This document shows positions 1-10,204 of a stretch of DNA of 64,000 nucleotides, in pieces. The notes under the pieces were generated by a model that was given only the letters and a program-made list of their open reading frames with translations, was not told the origin of the DNA and made no database searches. This DNA comes from Auricularia sp. M13. Taxonomy: Eukaryota; Basidiomycota; Agaricomycetes; Auriculariales; Auriculariaceae. The translations under genes were made by a program, and so were the position numbers. Every line of letters begins with the position of its first letter. Position 1 is the stretch's first letter. The DNA lies in NCBI GenBank assembly GCA_037042915.1, contig CM073198.1, positions 1,240,001 through 1,304,000 of the forward strand. The letters run 5' to 3'.

Positions 1-229
1 GTTGGCGAAGGAGGCGCGGGCGTCTGCTACGACCTCTGCAAACGGGGGGAGCCGGTCGTGAGCATCAATGATACGGGACGGGCGAGCGGGTCGGGTGAAG
101 CGAGGAGAACAAAATGAAGAAACGCACTCTCGACGTTCTGGATCCACAGACTCATCCGGTCGAGCTGGTTCTCCGCGGCGATGCGCTCCGTGCGGATCGC
201 GTGGTGCACCACCGGCAGGCTCGTGTTGG
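1..229 (-). CDS. Partial gene of unknown function at left edge
   Basis: Two exons of a leftward gene that leaves the window. Exon 128-229 starts after an acceptor (CTGCAG on the minus strand) and encodes a helical stretch containing VVHHAIRTERIAAENQLDR. A GTGCGT donor follows at about 127. The next exon, 35 down to 1, encodes KVVADARASFAN in phase after a TTTGCAG acceptor. Third codon positions are nearly all G or C, as in the clear genes of this window. The start and the rest of the protein are not visible and I do not recognise the family. Confidence 0.5.
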
Positions 230-329
230 CTGCAGCGAGCGGCGTCAGTCATCATGAAGCGGAACGGGGAGGGTGTGCTCGGGCCAGCAGCACGACCATT
301 GCCCGGGACAGCGGCACGACCGCTCCTTG

Positions 330-512
330 GAGCAGCTGTCCAGCACTCTTCAGAGCAGCTGTCCTGCACTTTTCAAAGCAGCCGTCCAGCACTCTTCAGA
401 GCAGCCGTCCAGCACATTTCAAAGCAGCCGGCCAGCGCCACTAGAGCAGCCGTCCAGCACTCTTCAGAGCAGAGCAGCCGTCCAGCACTCTTCAGAACAG
501 CAGCCGTCCACC
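330..512. repeat. Minisatellite, about 26-27 bp unit
   Basis: Six to seven imperfect copies of a unit like AGCAGCCGTCCAGCACTCTT followed by CAGAGC or a close variant (CAAAGC). Copies differ by a few substitutions and one AGAGC insertion. It lies just beyond the 3' end of the kinase gene and stays open in one minus-strand frame, so it could form a repetitive C-terminal tail or the 3' UTR of that gene. Confidence 0.8.
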
Positions 513-599
513 AGCCGCGCATTTTCCGAACAAAAGCGAACAGAAACATCAACGCACCTTGCAGCATAACCTCCTCCTCCCAGCTCTCGCGCCGACTCA

Positions 600-2836
600 C
601 GCCCTCATTATCGACGCTCGCGCGCGAGCCAGCGCGGCCCCACGTCGAGCTCTTCGCCAGATTCGCTGTTGCCGTGCGGTCCAAGTGAGTTTTAATAGGA
701 GTTGCGGTTGAGAGTCGTCGAGCGAAGTGCGTTCCAGTGAACCAGTTTTCGAGCGTAATAGCGACCAAGACCGGCGCACGGAGGAATGCAAAAAGAAAGC
801 ATCAAGAAAGCAAGAAAGAAAAAAAAGAAAATCGCATCAGCCTCCCCCACCCAACGCACACACCACATACCCAAAGAGTTGCGCAAACTCGCCTTGAGCT
901 GGCCCAGCCCCAACCCGCTCGGCGTCCGGCTGTGCTTCTGAATCTTCGTCGGCGACTCTGGCTGCGGCGGCATAGCTTCTGCGAGGACTTGGGCGGACCA
1001 CTTGCTCGGCCTCTCCTTCCCATTCCCATTCTGCAACCCAACTCCAACTCCACTCCCCATCGCACCGGCACCGGGCGCAGTAAGCGCAAGCGCAAGCTGA
1101 CTAGCACTCGCAACAGGGGCGACCGCCCGCTTCCCCGTATGTTTCCTCGACGGCGTCGTGGTAGCAGCGGAATTCGAGGGGCAGGCGTTCTCGTCGTTCT
1201 CTGCGCGCTTGCGGCGCGATTTGGGTGTGGCTTTGGTTGGGGAGGGCGAGGTCGGGACGCTGTGGATGGTGGAGAGCATGCTGTGGTGTTGGTGCTGGTC
1301 GAGGAGACGGGTGGCGTTCGCTGCGATTTCGAGGTCGAGCTCGTGCTCGGGGTCGGTGAACATGATTGGGCTTGCGGGCGGTGCTGCGTGGGGGTGTGAG
1401 CGTCAGGGAAGGAAAGGAAGGGAGGAGTGAAGGAGGGGACCGGGACGTACAGATGGGCGCAACCGCAAAGTAGTCGTCCAGCACGACGGCGGAGATGGTC
1501 GCGCGCAGGTCTGCGTTGGGGCAGATCATCTTGCGCAGCAACCGTTCGACGTCTGCAGCTCATCAATTTAATGAATGGACTCAAAATACACGCTCAGGCG
1601 CGAACGCACCCTTGGACAGGCGGACATGGGTGCCGACCCAGCGGCCCTTGACGGTGCGGGCCCAGTAGCGCTCGAGGTCGTCCTTGGTCGCGAAGCTCTC
1701 GCCCTCGGCGGACTCGAACGGCGTGCGGCCCTCGAGGATCTCGAACATGGTCACGCCGAGCGCCCAGACGTCGCTCTTGCGCGTGTCGTGCGCGACGCCG
1801 CGCGCGCGTTCCGGGGACAGGTACTGCAATCGCGCGATCAGCATCCACAATCACCATAAAATAAAATTCAAAACAAAACTGGCAAAGAAACGAACCTCCG
1901 GAGTGCCGTAAGATAATTTCGAGATGAACGCGCCCTCCGCATCGACGTCGTACCGCTGTGCGAAGCCAAAGTCGACGAGCACGGGCGTGTCCTGCGGCGT
2001 GAGCAGGATATTCGCGGGCTTGATGTCGTTGTGCACGACGCCGCGGCGGTGGAGGAAGTCGACGCCCGAGGCGAGCGCGCGGAACCAGTCCTTGGCCTTG
2101 TCCTCGCGCACCTCGACGGGCACGAGCCGCGGGAGGAACTCCATCTCGATCAGCGCGTAGCTGGGCGTGATGATGAACGAGTGGAAGTGCACGATGGCTG
2201 GATGCGACTCTTTGAACGACCGCACGGTCTTCATCTCGTTCCAGCTGTCGCGGCATAATCGGTAGGTCGGTGATAGGTCGGAGTTCGGCGGGGGCAGAAT
2301 GGGCGGCGCGACGAGGGCCATGGATACGGCGTTTGCGGGGGTCGAACGCGTCGGGAGGAGGGCGGGACACGTCGGCGGGGCCAATTGACGCGCGTCGGGT
2401 CGGGGTCGGGCGGGGCAGAGAGTAGAGTAGAGGCGAAAGCACAAGGCCAGGTCAGCGCTCCGTTGCCATCAAAGAAAAGCAAGAAAGCACTCACAGCGAG
2501 CGTACACGCGCAGCACTCGTCTTTGTCTTGTTGCGCCTGTGGACGAGCTTGACGGCGACGACGCCCTTGTTCTTGCCAGAACCCGACCCTGCGCCGGCGT
2601 CCTTGCGCTTGCACATCCTAAGCCGCCCTCTATCAACACCCGGCCCGCCGACGCGCTACGGGGCCACGCACCATACAGAGCCCCAATTGCCCGAGCCAAC
2701 CTAATCCGACACCGTCAGCAGTCAGCAGAGCGCAGGCGAGCGAGCAGAATGGGAGACGGACCTCCTCGAGGAAATGGAACTTTTCGACCAGGTTCTGGTC
2801 GCTGAGCGCGTGCACGTCCGCCATCGACAGGTCCAT
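600..2836 (-). CDS. Serine/threonine protein kinase
   Basis: Multi-exon eukaryotic protein kinase. The start is MDLSMADVHALSDQNLVEKF at 2836. A GT...TTAG intron leads to the glycine-rich loop GSGNWGSVW (about 2690). The next exon carries the VAVKLV lysine (about 2560). The exon around 2260-1890 holds the catalytic loop VVHNDIKPANILL and the DFGFAQ magnesium loop; the next holds YLSPERARG and the subdomain IX motif KSDVWALGVTMFEI. A further exon (about 1560-1450) has LLRKMICPNADLRATI. The C-terminal region (1360-890) is low-complexity and rich in Ser, Thr and Pro with KR patches, likely regulatory. The HNDIKPAN form (D-I-K-P-x-N) marks an active kinase. The final exon is uncertain: a donor at about 890 fits an acceptor near 680, and the stop lies between about 370 and 620. 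Confidence 0.85.
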
Positions 2837-3963
2837 GGCCGTCGTGCGCTGGGGCGGGGCAGGGGCTGGGCGGAGCAGAGCGCGGGATCACCAGAATCGC
2901 ACTCCGACCAACCGTTTGATCCAGCCCGCTGAACTGCCAACTGCCTCCCAGCTATGTAATCTACACGTGCTGGCCTGCAGCTGCTACGGTGGGGCTCCGC
3001 TCTGCGCTGCATTATCCGTGTAGCTTTTAACTATCAGCTTTATCAGCCCTGCGCGGTTACGGCGTCGCTTGGATTGCCAATGCCAGCACTTTACATGCAC
3101 ATGGAAAAATGCTCGGCTAGACCGAGCCTCGCATTTTCATAAGCAGTCTCCAGGGTGGCGCGTGTTTCCCTTCAGCACCGTCGGTAGCAATCTGCTGACA
3201 ATGCGCGCCGCTGCGTCTCACATCCTGATTACCCGTGCGATACCAAGTAGCATTATGAATGCATGCCTATATGCTATGTCTCAGTAGATGGGCTTGGAGG
3301 ACAGCGCGTGGAGTGGGAGGACGGCATCAGACGCGGTCACGTGATCGCGTTGACTCCGCCGCGTGTTTGCCACCGTGTGTCGAGGATGGGGTGAGAAGCG
3401 TCCGCAAACGGGGCTCGCACGTTTTGTTACTATCTGCAATTCGAATGGATTTGCGGGAGGGCCGGTCTCACTTGTGACTCGCATTAATCATCAAAAACCA
3501 AGTCTACCTCCCTCGACTACCGCTGCATAGCTCACAGATTCTGATTACCCGTGCGATACCAAGTAGCATCATGAATGCATGCCTACCTGCTATCTCTCAG
3601 TAGATGGGCTTGGAGGACAGCGCGCGGAGTCGGAGGACGGCCTCAGACGCGGTCACGTGATCGCGTTGACTCCGCCGCGTGTTTGCCACCGCGCCGCATG
3701 AATGTGGGTCCCGCTGTCGGGAATGGGTTGAGAAGCTTACGATAACGGGGGATTCACATCTTGACGTCATTTGTGCGCCGCTTATAGCTGTGGGAGGGCT
3801 GGTCTCACGTGGCAGTAGAATTCAAATCGTGTTTTACCTGGCTAGCGCGTAGAAGATCGCCATTATTGATACATATACCAATTTCCATTATACATGGAGA
3901 GCTGCTGTTACAAAGAAATGGCATAGTGGTCTCCACGAAGTCTAAGACAACTACGGTTCCAGT
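2837..3963. other. Gene-free stretch with duplicated segment
   Basis: No exon-like reading frame seen. It holds the divergent/5' flank of the kinase and the 3' flank of the GH18 gene, plus the direct duplication annotated separately. Confidence 0.6.
3222..3800. repeat. Direct duplication of about 260 bp
   Basis: Copy 1 (about 3222-3482) and copy 2 (about 3536-3800) share long matching runs, for example TGATTACCCGTGCGATACCA at 3227 and 3541, and the segment GCGGTCACGTGATCGCGTTG at about 3334 and 3650. The first 150 bp of each copy is about 95% identical; the second half is more diverged but keeps order (TGAGAAGC, then GGAGGGC.GGTCTCAC). Each copy carries the palindrome CACGTG (an E-box). No terminal repeats or target duplications are seen, so this looks like a local tandem duplication rather than LTRs. 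Confidence 0.8.
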
Positions 3964-5279
3964 TCAAGAGGTTAGGATACACTGAGCGACCAGCGCCCAA
4001 AGTTCACAAACCCCCCTCGCATCCATCACAAACTCCTTCATCGCCTCCTTCGTCCCAAACTTCCACTGCCACGCCATGACACCTCCGATCTTAATCCCAC
4101 CCTCCGAGCCCGCGTCCGCGATACACGCCCCGAGCGCATTGGGGTCGATAAATCCGTTAGCCGCATCGGTCGGCGTCGCAGGCTTGCCGAGGACGAGCTT
4201 CGACGGCGGCATGCCCGTCGACGAGAGGATGCCCGCGACGGACGTGCCGGGGATCGTCGAGGATGTGAGCAGCGACGGGCAGTCTTCGTATAGGCCGGGT
4301 CCTCTACGCAGTGACGGTGCGGAGACAGACGGTCAGTACTGTACCGGCGATGCGCGATGGTGAAAAACGAGGCGTATTGGTTGTAAAATTGCACATTATA
4401 AAAGTCGATCAAGTCTTCATCCCACACCCCATCAGCATCGCCCCACCGCAAAACAGCTAAATACGAAAATTTCAAAGCGCACCTCCAACCTCCTTATGCA
4501 CCGTCAAATACGCCCCACCGGGATACGTTGCGGCACTAGTAGTAAAGTACGGCGCCTGCGGCGCATGCGAAAGATATCCCTCGCTCGCCGGCAGCGTCCG
4601 GGTGAGCTGCACCAAAAACGCCTCCCCACCGCCGTGAAGGCTCGCAAACGCCGGCGTCTCCTCACACGTCCACGCCTAAGCGCGTCAGCGCTTCTCCAAC
4701 AGGCTGAAGCCACGATTTCGAGCCCACAGACTCAGAGCCGCACCGTGCAGATAATTTCCCCTAACAAACGCCGCAGTTGAACGGCCTCGCGGGTCAAACA
4801 CGCCCACAACGATCGTCTTCCCTTCCGAATCTGCGCCGCCGAACATCGACACGCGTAACGTCTTGTACGCGTCGGCGATGCGTTTCCGGTCCGCGGCGGC
4901 GAGCGTGGACCCCATGTCGAACGGCCCTGGCCCGGGGGAGGAGGGCGGGGGGTTGGCCATCCAGAATGAGAGCAGGCTGCGCGATGCGAGTGAGCGCGGT
5001 GAGGGGTTGGAAGAAAAGGGTAGGAGGACAAGACGCACGGATCGTTCCACCCGCCCAAATCCTCGGGCGTCGGCCGGTGTTCATGTACGGCGTCAATGTA
5101 GCGCCCGAAGTCGAATTCGATGCGGTCGTTGAGTTGATCGGGTCGAGGGGGGCCTGCGTCTTGGTACCCGGCCCTGCGCTTGCGAGTGCGAGGGGGAGAG
5201 ATTGGGCGGCGGCCAGCGCCATGCAGTGTGTCACCGCGGCGGACAGAGTGATTCGGAGAGAGTTGAAAGCGGTCGACAT
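3964..5279 (-). CDS. GH18 chitinase-like protein, catalytic motif disrupted
   Basis: Glycoside hydrolase family 18 (TIM-barrel chitinase or chitinase-like lectin). It starts MSTAFNSLRITLSAAVTH, with a hydrophobic segment that fits a signal peptide. Following exons show LLSFWMANPP, the SMFGGAD strand, SHAPQAPYFTT, LIDFYNVQFYNQ, KLVLGKPAT and the C-terminal GGVMAWQWKF, all in the order of the family barrel. At the place of the catalytic DxxDxDxE strand the sequence reads FVRGNYLHG, then an intron (donor GTGCGG, branch CTGAC, acceptor TTAG at about 4680), then GVDV followed by a stop. The expected glutamate is in another frame (CEETPAFAS). So the DxDxE motif cannot be read in one frame. The enzyme may be inactive, or a base error or unusual splice site is involved. 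Confidence 0.7.
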
Positions 5280-5720
5280 CCTGGTCGAGCGAGCAAGCAA
5301 GGTGAACGATTAACGCTGAAAGGTGGTGATAATGAGATCTGAAAGTAGGTGAAGGGTCTGTATTTATACCTCGCTGAGGGCGAGGGACAAGCGACAAAAT
5401 ACAAGAGCGTTGTGCAGCTTGAGCTTGAGCCGTAGAGCGGTGCCGGCGGAATCGCGCTCATGTGCCAGAGAAGCGAGATCGAGTCGTGATGCCCCAGCTG
5501 TGTAGCCGCAATAGCGCATTCTCGAAAGTGCACAGAGGCAGATGGAACAAGTGCAGTCTGCACGTGGAGGAGGATTCGGCGAGGCGGACAGTTACAGAGC
5601 GCGAGCAGAGCAAGTGGTCATGGCAGTACTCGGGATTTCCGAGGAACAGCAGGCTTGTGAGTCTTTGCGCGCTTCAAGTTCGAGGGTCCGGGAAGGTTGT
5701 CCAGGAGCACCTGTGTTCTA

Positions 5721-6223
5721 CAAGGGCCCCTCATCGGCAAAATCCGATATCACGTGGCGGGGGAGGGGGGTCAGCTTTTTGGCCTTATGGGAATTTTTTT
5801 CCGCAAGAATTTTGGCTGAATTGCCTTAAAATTGACATAATTTCCAGTCCAGATCTTGTTCCTTGGAAGGCAGAGAGCATTGGAAGGGTCCCTTAACATG
5901 TCAGAGAGTGTTTATTCAGCTCGTACTGCTTTGTACAGGGTATTGGTGGTTCGGTTGTGGTGTGTCAGGCAATCACCGGAAGTAAATGGTGACAGGTAGC
6001 CGGATGCAAATCAACTCCCGGTGGCTTGTGCTGCCACTCCTGATGACACCAGCTACAACACAGCTGCATTTTTTCGACACTGATGCATTCAGAAAAGCCC
6101 TCAGCACCCATGGGCATGGTATTACTAAGCACCGGAAGCAAATGGGGGGAGGGGGGGTCAGTTTGAGATGCTTATGGGAATTTTTGGCCTTGTGTCTAAA
6201 ATTTTTTTTTCGAGGGGCCCTTG
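5721..6223. mobile_element. Non-autonomous hAT-like MITE
   Basis: A 503-bp element with 12-bp perfect terminal inverted repeats: CAAGGGCCCCTC at 5721-5732 and its complement GAGGGGCCCTTG at 6212-6223. It is flanked by a perfect 8-bp target duplication GTGTTCTA at 5713-5720 and 6224-6231. The inside has no coding frame. Near both ends is a related direct sequence, GGGGAGGGGGGTCAG followed by CTTATGGGAATTTTT (about 5763 and 6140). The 8-bp duplication and short terminal repeats fit the hAT superfamily, but the superfamily cannot be fixed without the partner transposase. Confidence 0.85.
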
Positions 6224-6528
6224 GTGTTCTAAGAGCACAGAGTTCAGACGCCGGGACTCGCAACGCAACACCCCTAAGCACAAGCGTGCGCAGCGACAGA
6301 AGCGTGTGTCTGCGGGCATCCCGCCATCGTCGAACGTAGACCGTGGATAACGTTCAGACGGTTGCGCCGACTGTCCTCGGAGAGCATGACGGAAGCGGAA
6401 TGACAAATCAAGCTGACGCACTCCTTGTCCTCCAATGCGAAGGGCTTACAAAGCGAGGTTTGGTCGCTCGTTGTGACCCTCAAACAAAGGGCATAAATAC
6501 CGCGAAGTCGCCTTCAGCAAGTACCATC

Positions 6529-7599
6529 ATGTCCAACCCAGCTTTCGGCAGCACCACGACAGGCGACGAGGTCGTCGCGTATTTCAAGGATCGCGTCGCT
6601 GGCCGGACCAGTGCGTACTACAGTGTAGCTCTCGCAATGCTTAGTCAGGAACTGACCACGGCGTCGTAGTCCTCGTCACCGGCGTCTCGGACACCGGCAT
6701 CGGCGGCGCCACGGCGGTCGCGCTCGCGCGCGGCGCGCCGAAGACGCTCATCCTCACAGGGCGCCTCGAATCGCGCGTCAAGCCCACGCTCGACGCCGTC
6801 GCGGCAGTGAACAGCAGCGTCCGCGCAGTCTTCCTGCAGCTCGACCTGGCCTCGCAGGCGTCCGTGCGCGCCGCGGCGCAAAAGATCCTCGACGACGAGT
6901 CGATCCCCGCGCTCGACATCCTGATTAATAACGCGGGCCTCGCGACGCAGAAGTTCGCCAAAACTGTGGACGGCATCGAGGAGATGTTCGGCGTGTGCCA
7001 CATCGGGCACTGGCTGCTCACCAGCCGCCTGATGCCCAAGCTCCTCGCGGCGCCCGAGCCGCGCGTCGTCAATGTCTCCAGCGGCGGGTACTTGTACTGG
7101 GACGGAAACTTCGAGGACTACAACTTCGAGACGACCGGAAGGCCGTACGATCCGCTCGTCGCGTACGGCCAGGCGAAGGCTGCGAACGTCCTCTTTTCGC
7201 AGGCGCTGGCGCAGAAGTTCGGCGATCGCGGTCTCAAGTCGTACTCGGTGCAGCCAGGATGTGCGTCGTTCCAGAGACTCGATGAGCTTCGTTTGGGCTG
7301 ATGACACTTCCGCGGCAGACGTCCTAACGCAGATCATTGACAACTGGACGCAGGAGGAAAAGGATCGTTCTTTGCAAGTCGCCATTAAAGCTGGCATCGA
7401 AGCTTCGGGTCCCAAGACACTCGAGCAGGGCTGTGCGACGTCGCTCGTCGCTGCGTTGGACCCGGACCTACCGAACGGCAGTTACATCGACGATTGCCAT
7501 CCGAAGATATTGAAGGGCACTGTGAAAGACTTGGCGCATATCGACGTCCTGTGGAGGGTTTCAGAGAAATGCACAGGGGAGAAGTTTTATAGCCCGTGA
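6529..7599 (+). CDS. Short-chain dehydrogenase/reductase (SDR)
   Basis: NAD(P)-dependent oxidoreductase of the classical SDR fold. Exon 1 begins MSNPAFGSTTTGDEVVAYFK. A GTGCGT...GTAG intron (6611-6669) leads to the cofactor motif VTGVSDTGIGG. NNAG, the serine strand VVNVSSGG and the active-site YGQAK are all present. A second intron (about 7262-7318) interrupts SVQPG. The C-terminal exon contains GCATSLVAALDP, a sequence typical of the retinol dehydrogenase-like/WW-oxidoreductase-like SDRs common in basidiomycetes. About 310 residues. A TATA-like GCATAAATAC lies about 30 bp upstream of the ATG. The substrate cannot be told from sequence. Confidence 0.88.
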
Positions 7600-8887
7600 G
7601 GGGACAGTACTTACGAGTTGGTAACCGACGCGTTCCAATGGCATTGTTGATGATTGACTGTCATGTCATTCTGGATTCCACTCCAGCCATTTTTGCACCA
7701 GTGAGGTGGTGCATCGCGAAGAAAGACTCAGGGCCACTACTACGACGGTCGAAATGCATGAACGGGTGTTGTAACACCCGTCGAGTGGGGTCGTTCAGAT
7801 GTGCTGCGGCCAATTCATGCCCTGCGCGATTCGAACTGTCAAGCGATTGGTCCGATCTGAGCACGCGTTGACAGGAAACTGGAGAAGGCAGCTCGAGGTC
7901 AAGGTGAACGTCTAATGACGAGCAGTGATCGCGCGTTTCAATTGGAGTTATTCAAAACCATTCCGCCGCGCGGACAAACACCATACTAGATACCATCATC
8001 AAGCGCTGCCGCACCGCCCAATGACTTCGGGTCCGCGCAGCCATCGAATCGAACCTGCAGAACGCAAGTTCATCGAAGAGTCTTCTGCAGAGCCAGATCC
8101 TGCGTCAGGGTCGCTGCTACGCCCGCGAAGCCGGTCCTCCACACACAATGCAAGCGGGTGCGCAGGGCCGCAATCGACAGGGATGCGAAAGGAGATCACG
8201 AGCGCAGGAGACAGCGGAAAGTGGTGCGTGAACGCGAACATGTACATATAGCGCGACGACGGTCGATATTTGTAGCCTGAGCGACGACCATGCGGCACAG
8301 CGCCAGAATGCACTCTGCCGTGGGCGCCTCGAGAGCAAGCACGGGTATGAGCTGAGCCAGAGTGTCCATTGGGAGGCCGTCTAGCAGAGAAAGTGACAGA
8401 GCTGATGTCTCAGCGCCGTCGCCACGGGCCCGGCGGCGGAGGCTAGCGAGGAGAATACGCGGTCCGATTCGACCTGCACTATGCCCGTGCGGCCATGTGG
8501 GTGGGCGATTATGTGCATTTCGAGCGTGCTGCAGCTGGGAAAGAGTTATATTCCAGCTCCGACATACAACGCGCGTGGAAAGACAATACAACGAGTTCAG
8601 ACGAACTGTATAGGAAAAACACCCAAATCTATGAGGATGGTCGTGATAAAACTCTTGCTTTGTCGAGAGGTCGTTTTACTGAGACGGACAAATCAAATTA
8701 CAGAGTAAACACCAGCTCGAAGAGGATTTGGAGTGGAAGCTGAGTCTCAGATAGCCGTGCTCATAATGGCGCTCGGCAGAGCTTGTGGTACACCGTTCTG
8801 CAAAATTTGCAGAGACTGGCGGAGATATCGATTTTCCCTTCCCAACTAATTCGCGTCCCGCTCCATCCGCATTGTTAGAGACAATGC
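7600..8887. other. Intergenic stretch, no gene seen
   Basis: Short reading frames in several phases, none with the codon bias or splice pattern of the neighbouring genes. Contains the 20-bp palindrome at 7762. Confidence 0.5.
7762..7781. repeat. 20-bp perfect palindrome
   Basis: ACGGGTGTT-GT-AACACCCGT, nine paired bases either side of a two-base centre. It lies about 165 bp downstream of the SDR stop and could act as a hairpin near the transcript end or as a dimeric protein site. Confidence 0.75.
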
Positions 8888-9893
8888 ATGGGTGGCACTG
8901 AAGCTGTTAAAAGCAGGCTCTTCAGATTGTGGCAAAGTTTACTGGTCTCCCTGCCCCTACCCCACCGTCTCCAGACTCTCCGAATGCACACTACTGGTAG
9001 TCGCACGGCCGTATTGACTGCAGCCCAGGAATGCAACCTCCTCTCTATCTTGCGCAAGAGAGATGCCATAGTCGGCCAGTATGTGGTCGACCTCACTCGG
9101 GCTGTGTCAGACGCATTCCTGCAACCCCTTGCCGGGGACGAGCCTGATGGAGTCCGTAACAATCTGCGTTTGGTCAGCCAAGACGCGGCTGTCGATGCCC
9201 ACGTGTGGGTAAAGGATGCCACATTTATCGACACCACTTCTGCGATGCCGAGTGCCACTCCGGGTTGGGGCAGCACCGCCGGCGGTAGATTGCCACAGTC
9301 TCACATTCTGAGGACTCGCCTGACATTCCAGGCTGCCGGATCCGTTAACGTGCGCCTAGTCAGTATCCCCATCTCCCATTGCTGCTATTCGTTCTCAGTG
9401 AAGCTAACCTATGACTTTCCCTTGTCAAAGCACACTTTGGGCGGCAATCCATGCAGCATCGTTGCTCGGTCGACACTACGGAACGTGACGATCGCCATCC
9501 CACCCAACTTTGTGGGCATGGTAACGACGTACTCTGCCAACGGCATGCCCGACGTACCGCTCTCCTTCACAACGCTGGGAGAAGTGGCTGGCGAAGGCCG
9601 TTTCTTCGTGGGCGAGAGATCCGCCCTAGAGTCAAATGGCGCGGGTGTGTTCCATTTCTTTGAAGTGGATGTACACTGACTAACACGAATCTCGCCGATT
9701 AGGCAGAGACGGCTGGACCGGGAGCTCTCTCACAATTAGTGCGCCCTATGGCCACATCAAAGTCGCATTCAACGAGGACCCGCGCGAAAAGTCCTCGCGC
9801 GATTTCGCATTGCTTTCTAAAGGCATCTTTATCGGGGTTACTGTCTTGTGCGTCGCTGTAGCTCTGGTCTTGGTGGTCGGCCGCTCTATATAG
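8888..9893 (+). CDS. DUF7330-like tail-anchored protein, copy 1
   Basis: First of three tandem paralogues. The N-terminal region contains NLLSILRKRDAIVGQYVVDL and VRNNLRLVSQDAAVDAHVWV, the sequence I associate with the Agaricomycete DUF7330 domain (beta-rich, adhesin-like). An intron (about 9359-9431) precedes NPCSIVARSTLRNVTIAIPP and NFVGMVTTYSANG. A last intron (about 9650-9701) leads to DGWTGSSLTISAPYGHIKV. The protein ends with one hydrophobic helix, GIFIGVTVLCVAVALVLVV, and GRSI, so it is probably membrane-anchored by its tail. The start may be 8888 or the internal Met at 8984. The family name is from memory of the pattern; function is unknown. Confidence 0.7.
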
Positions 9894-10204
9894 TTTCGGC
9901 CTGACTCAGACATTCCCACCGTACTTCTAGTGTTAAGTATTATAGGCATACTGGATCCGCCGTTCTTGACCATAGTCACCATACCGTACACTTTATTCCA
10001 TTCACTCATACATCATAATCATATACTGCCCAGCCATAGTCTCTTCATTTCCTACTCTGCACGGGCGATCTTCAAGACGGGTAGCTTGATGTGACAAATC
10101 ATGAACAACATAGCGAAAGCAAAACTCTTGATGTCGCCATCGCCGCTCTCTGCATTAGCAAGTTGATTCTCCGGCACTAAGATATGACGTGTCTCGTCCC
10201 TTCC

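Noticed and set aside
3222-3800. Pair of LTRs
   Set aside because: Copies lack TG...CA ends and flanking target duplications, and the space between them is only about 50 bp.
8040-8065. tRNA T-arm-like GGTTCGATTCGATGG
   Set aside because: Stem does not pair and no cloverleaf can be drawn around it.
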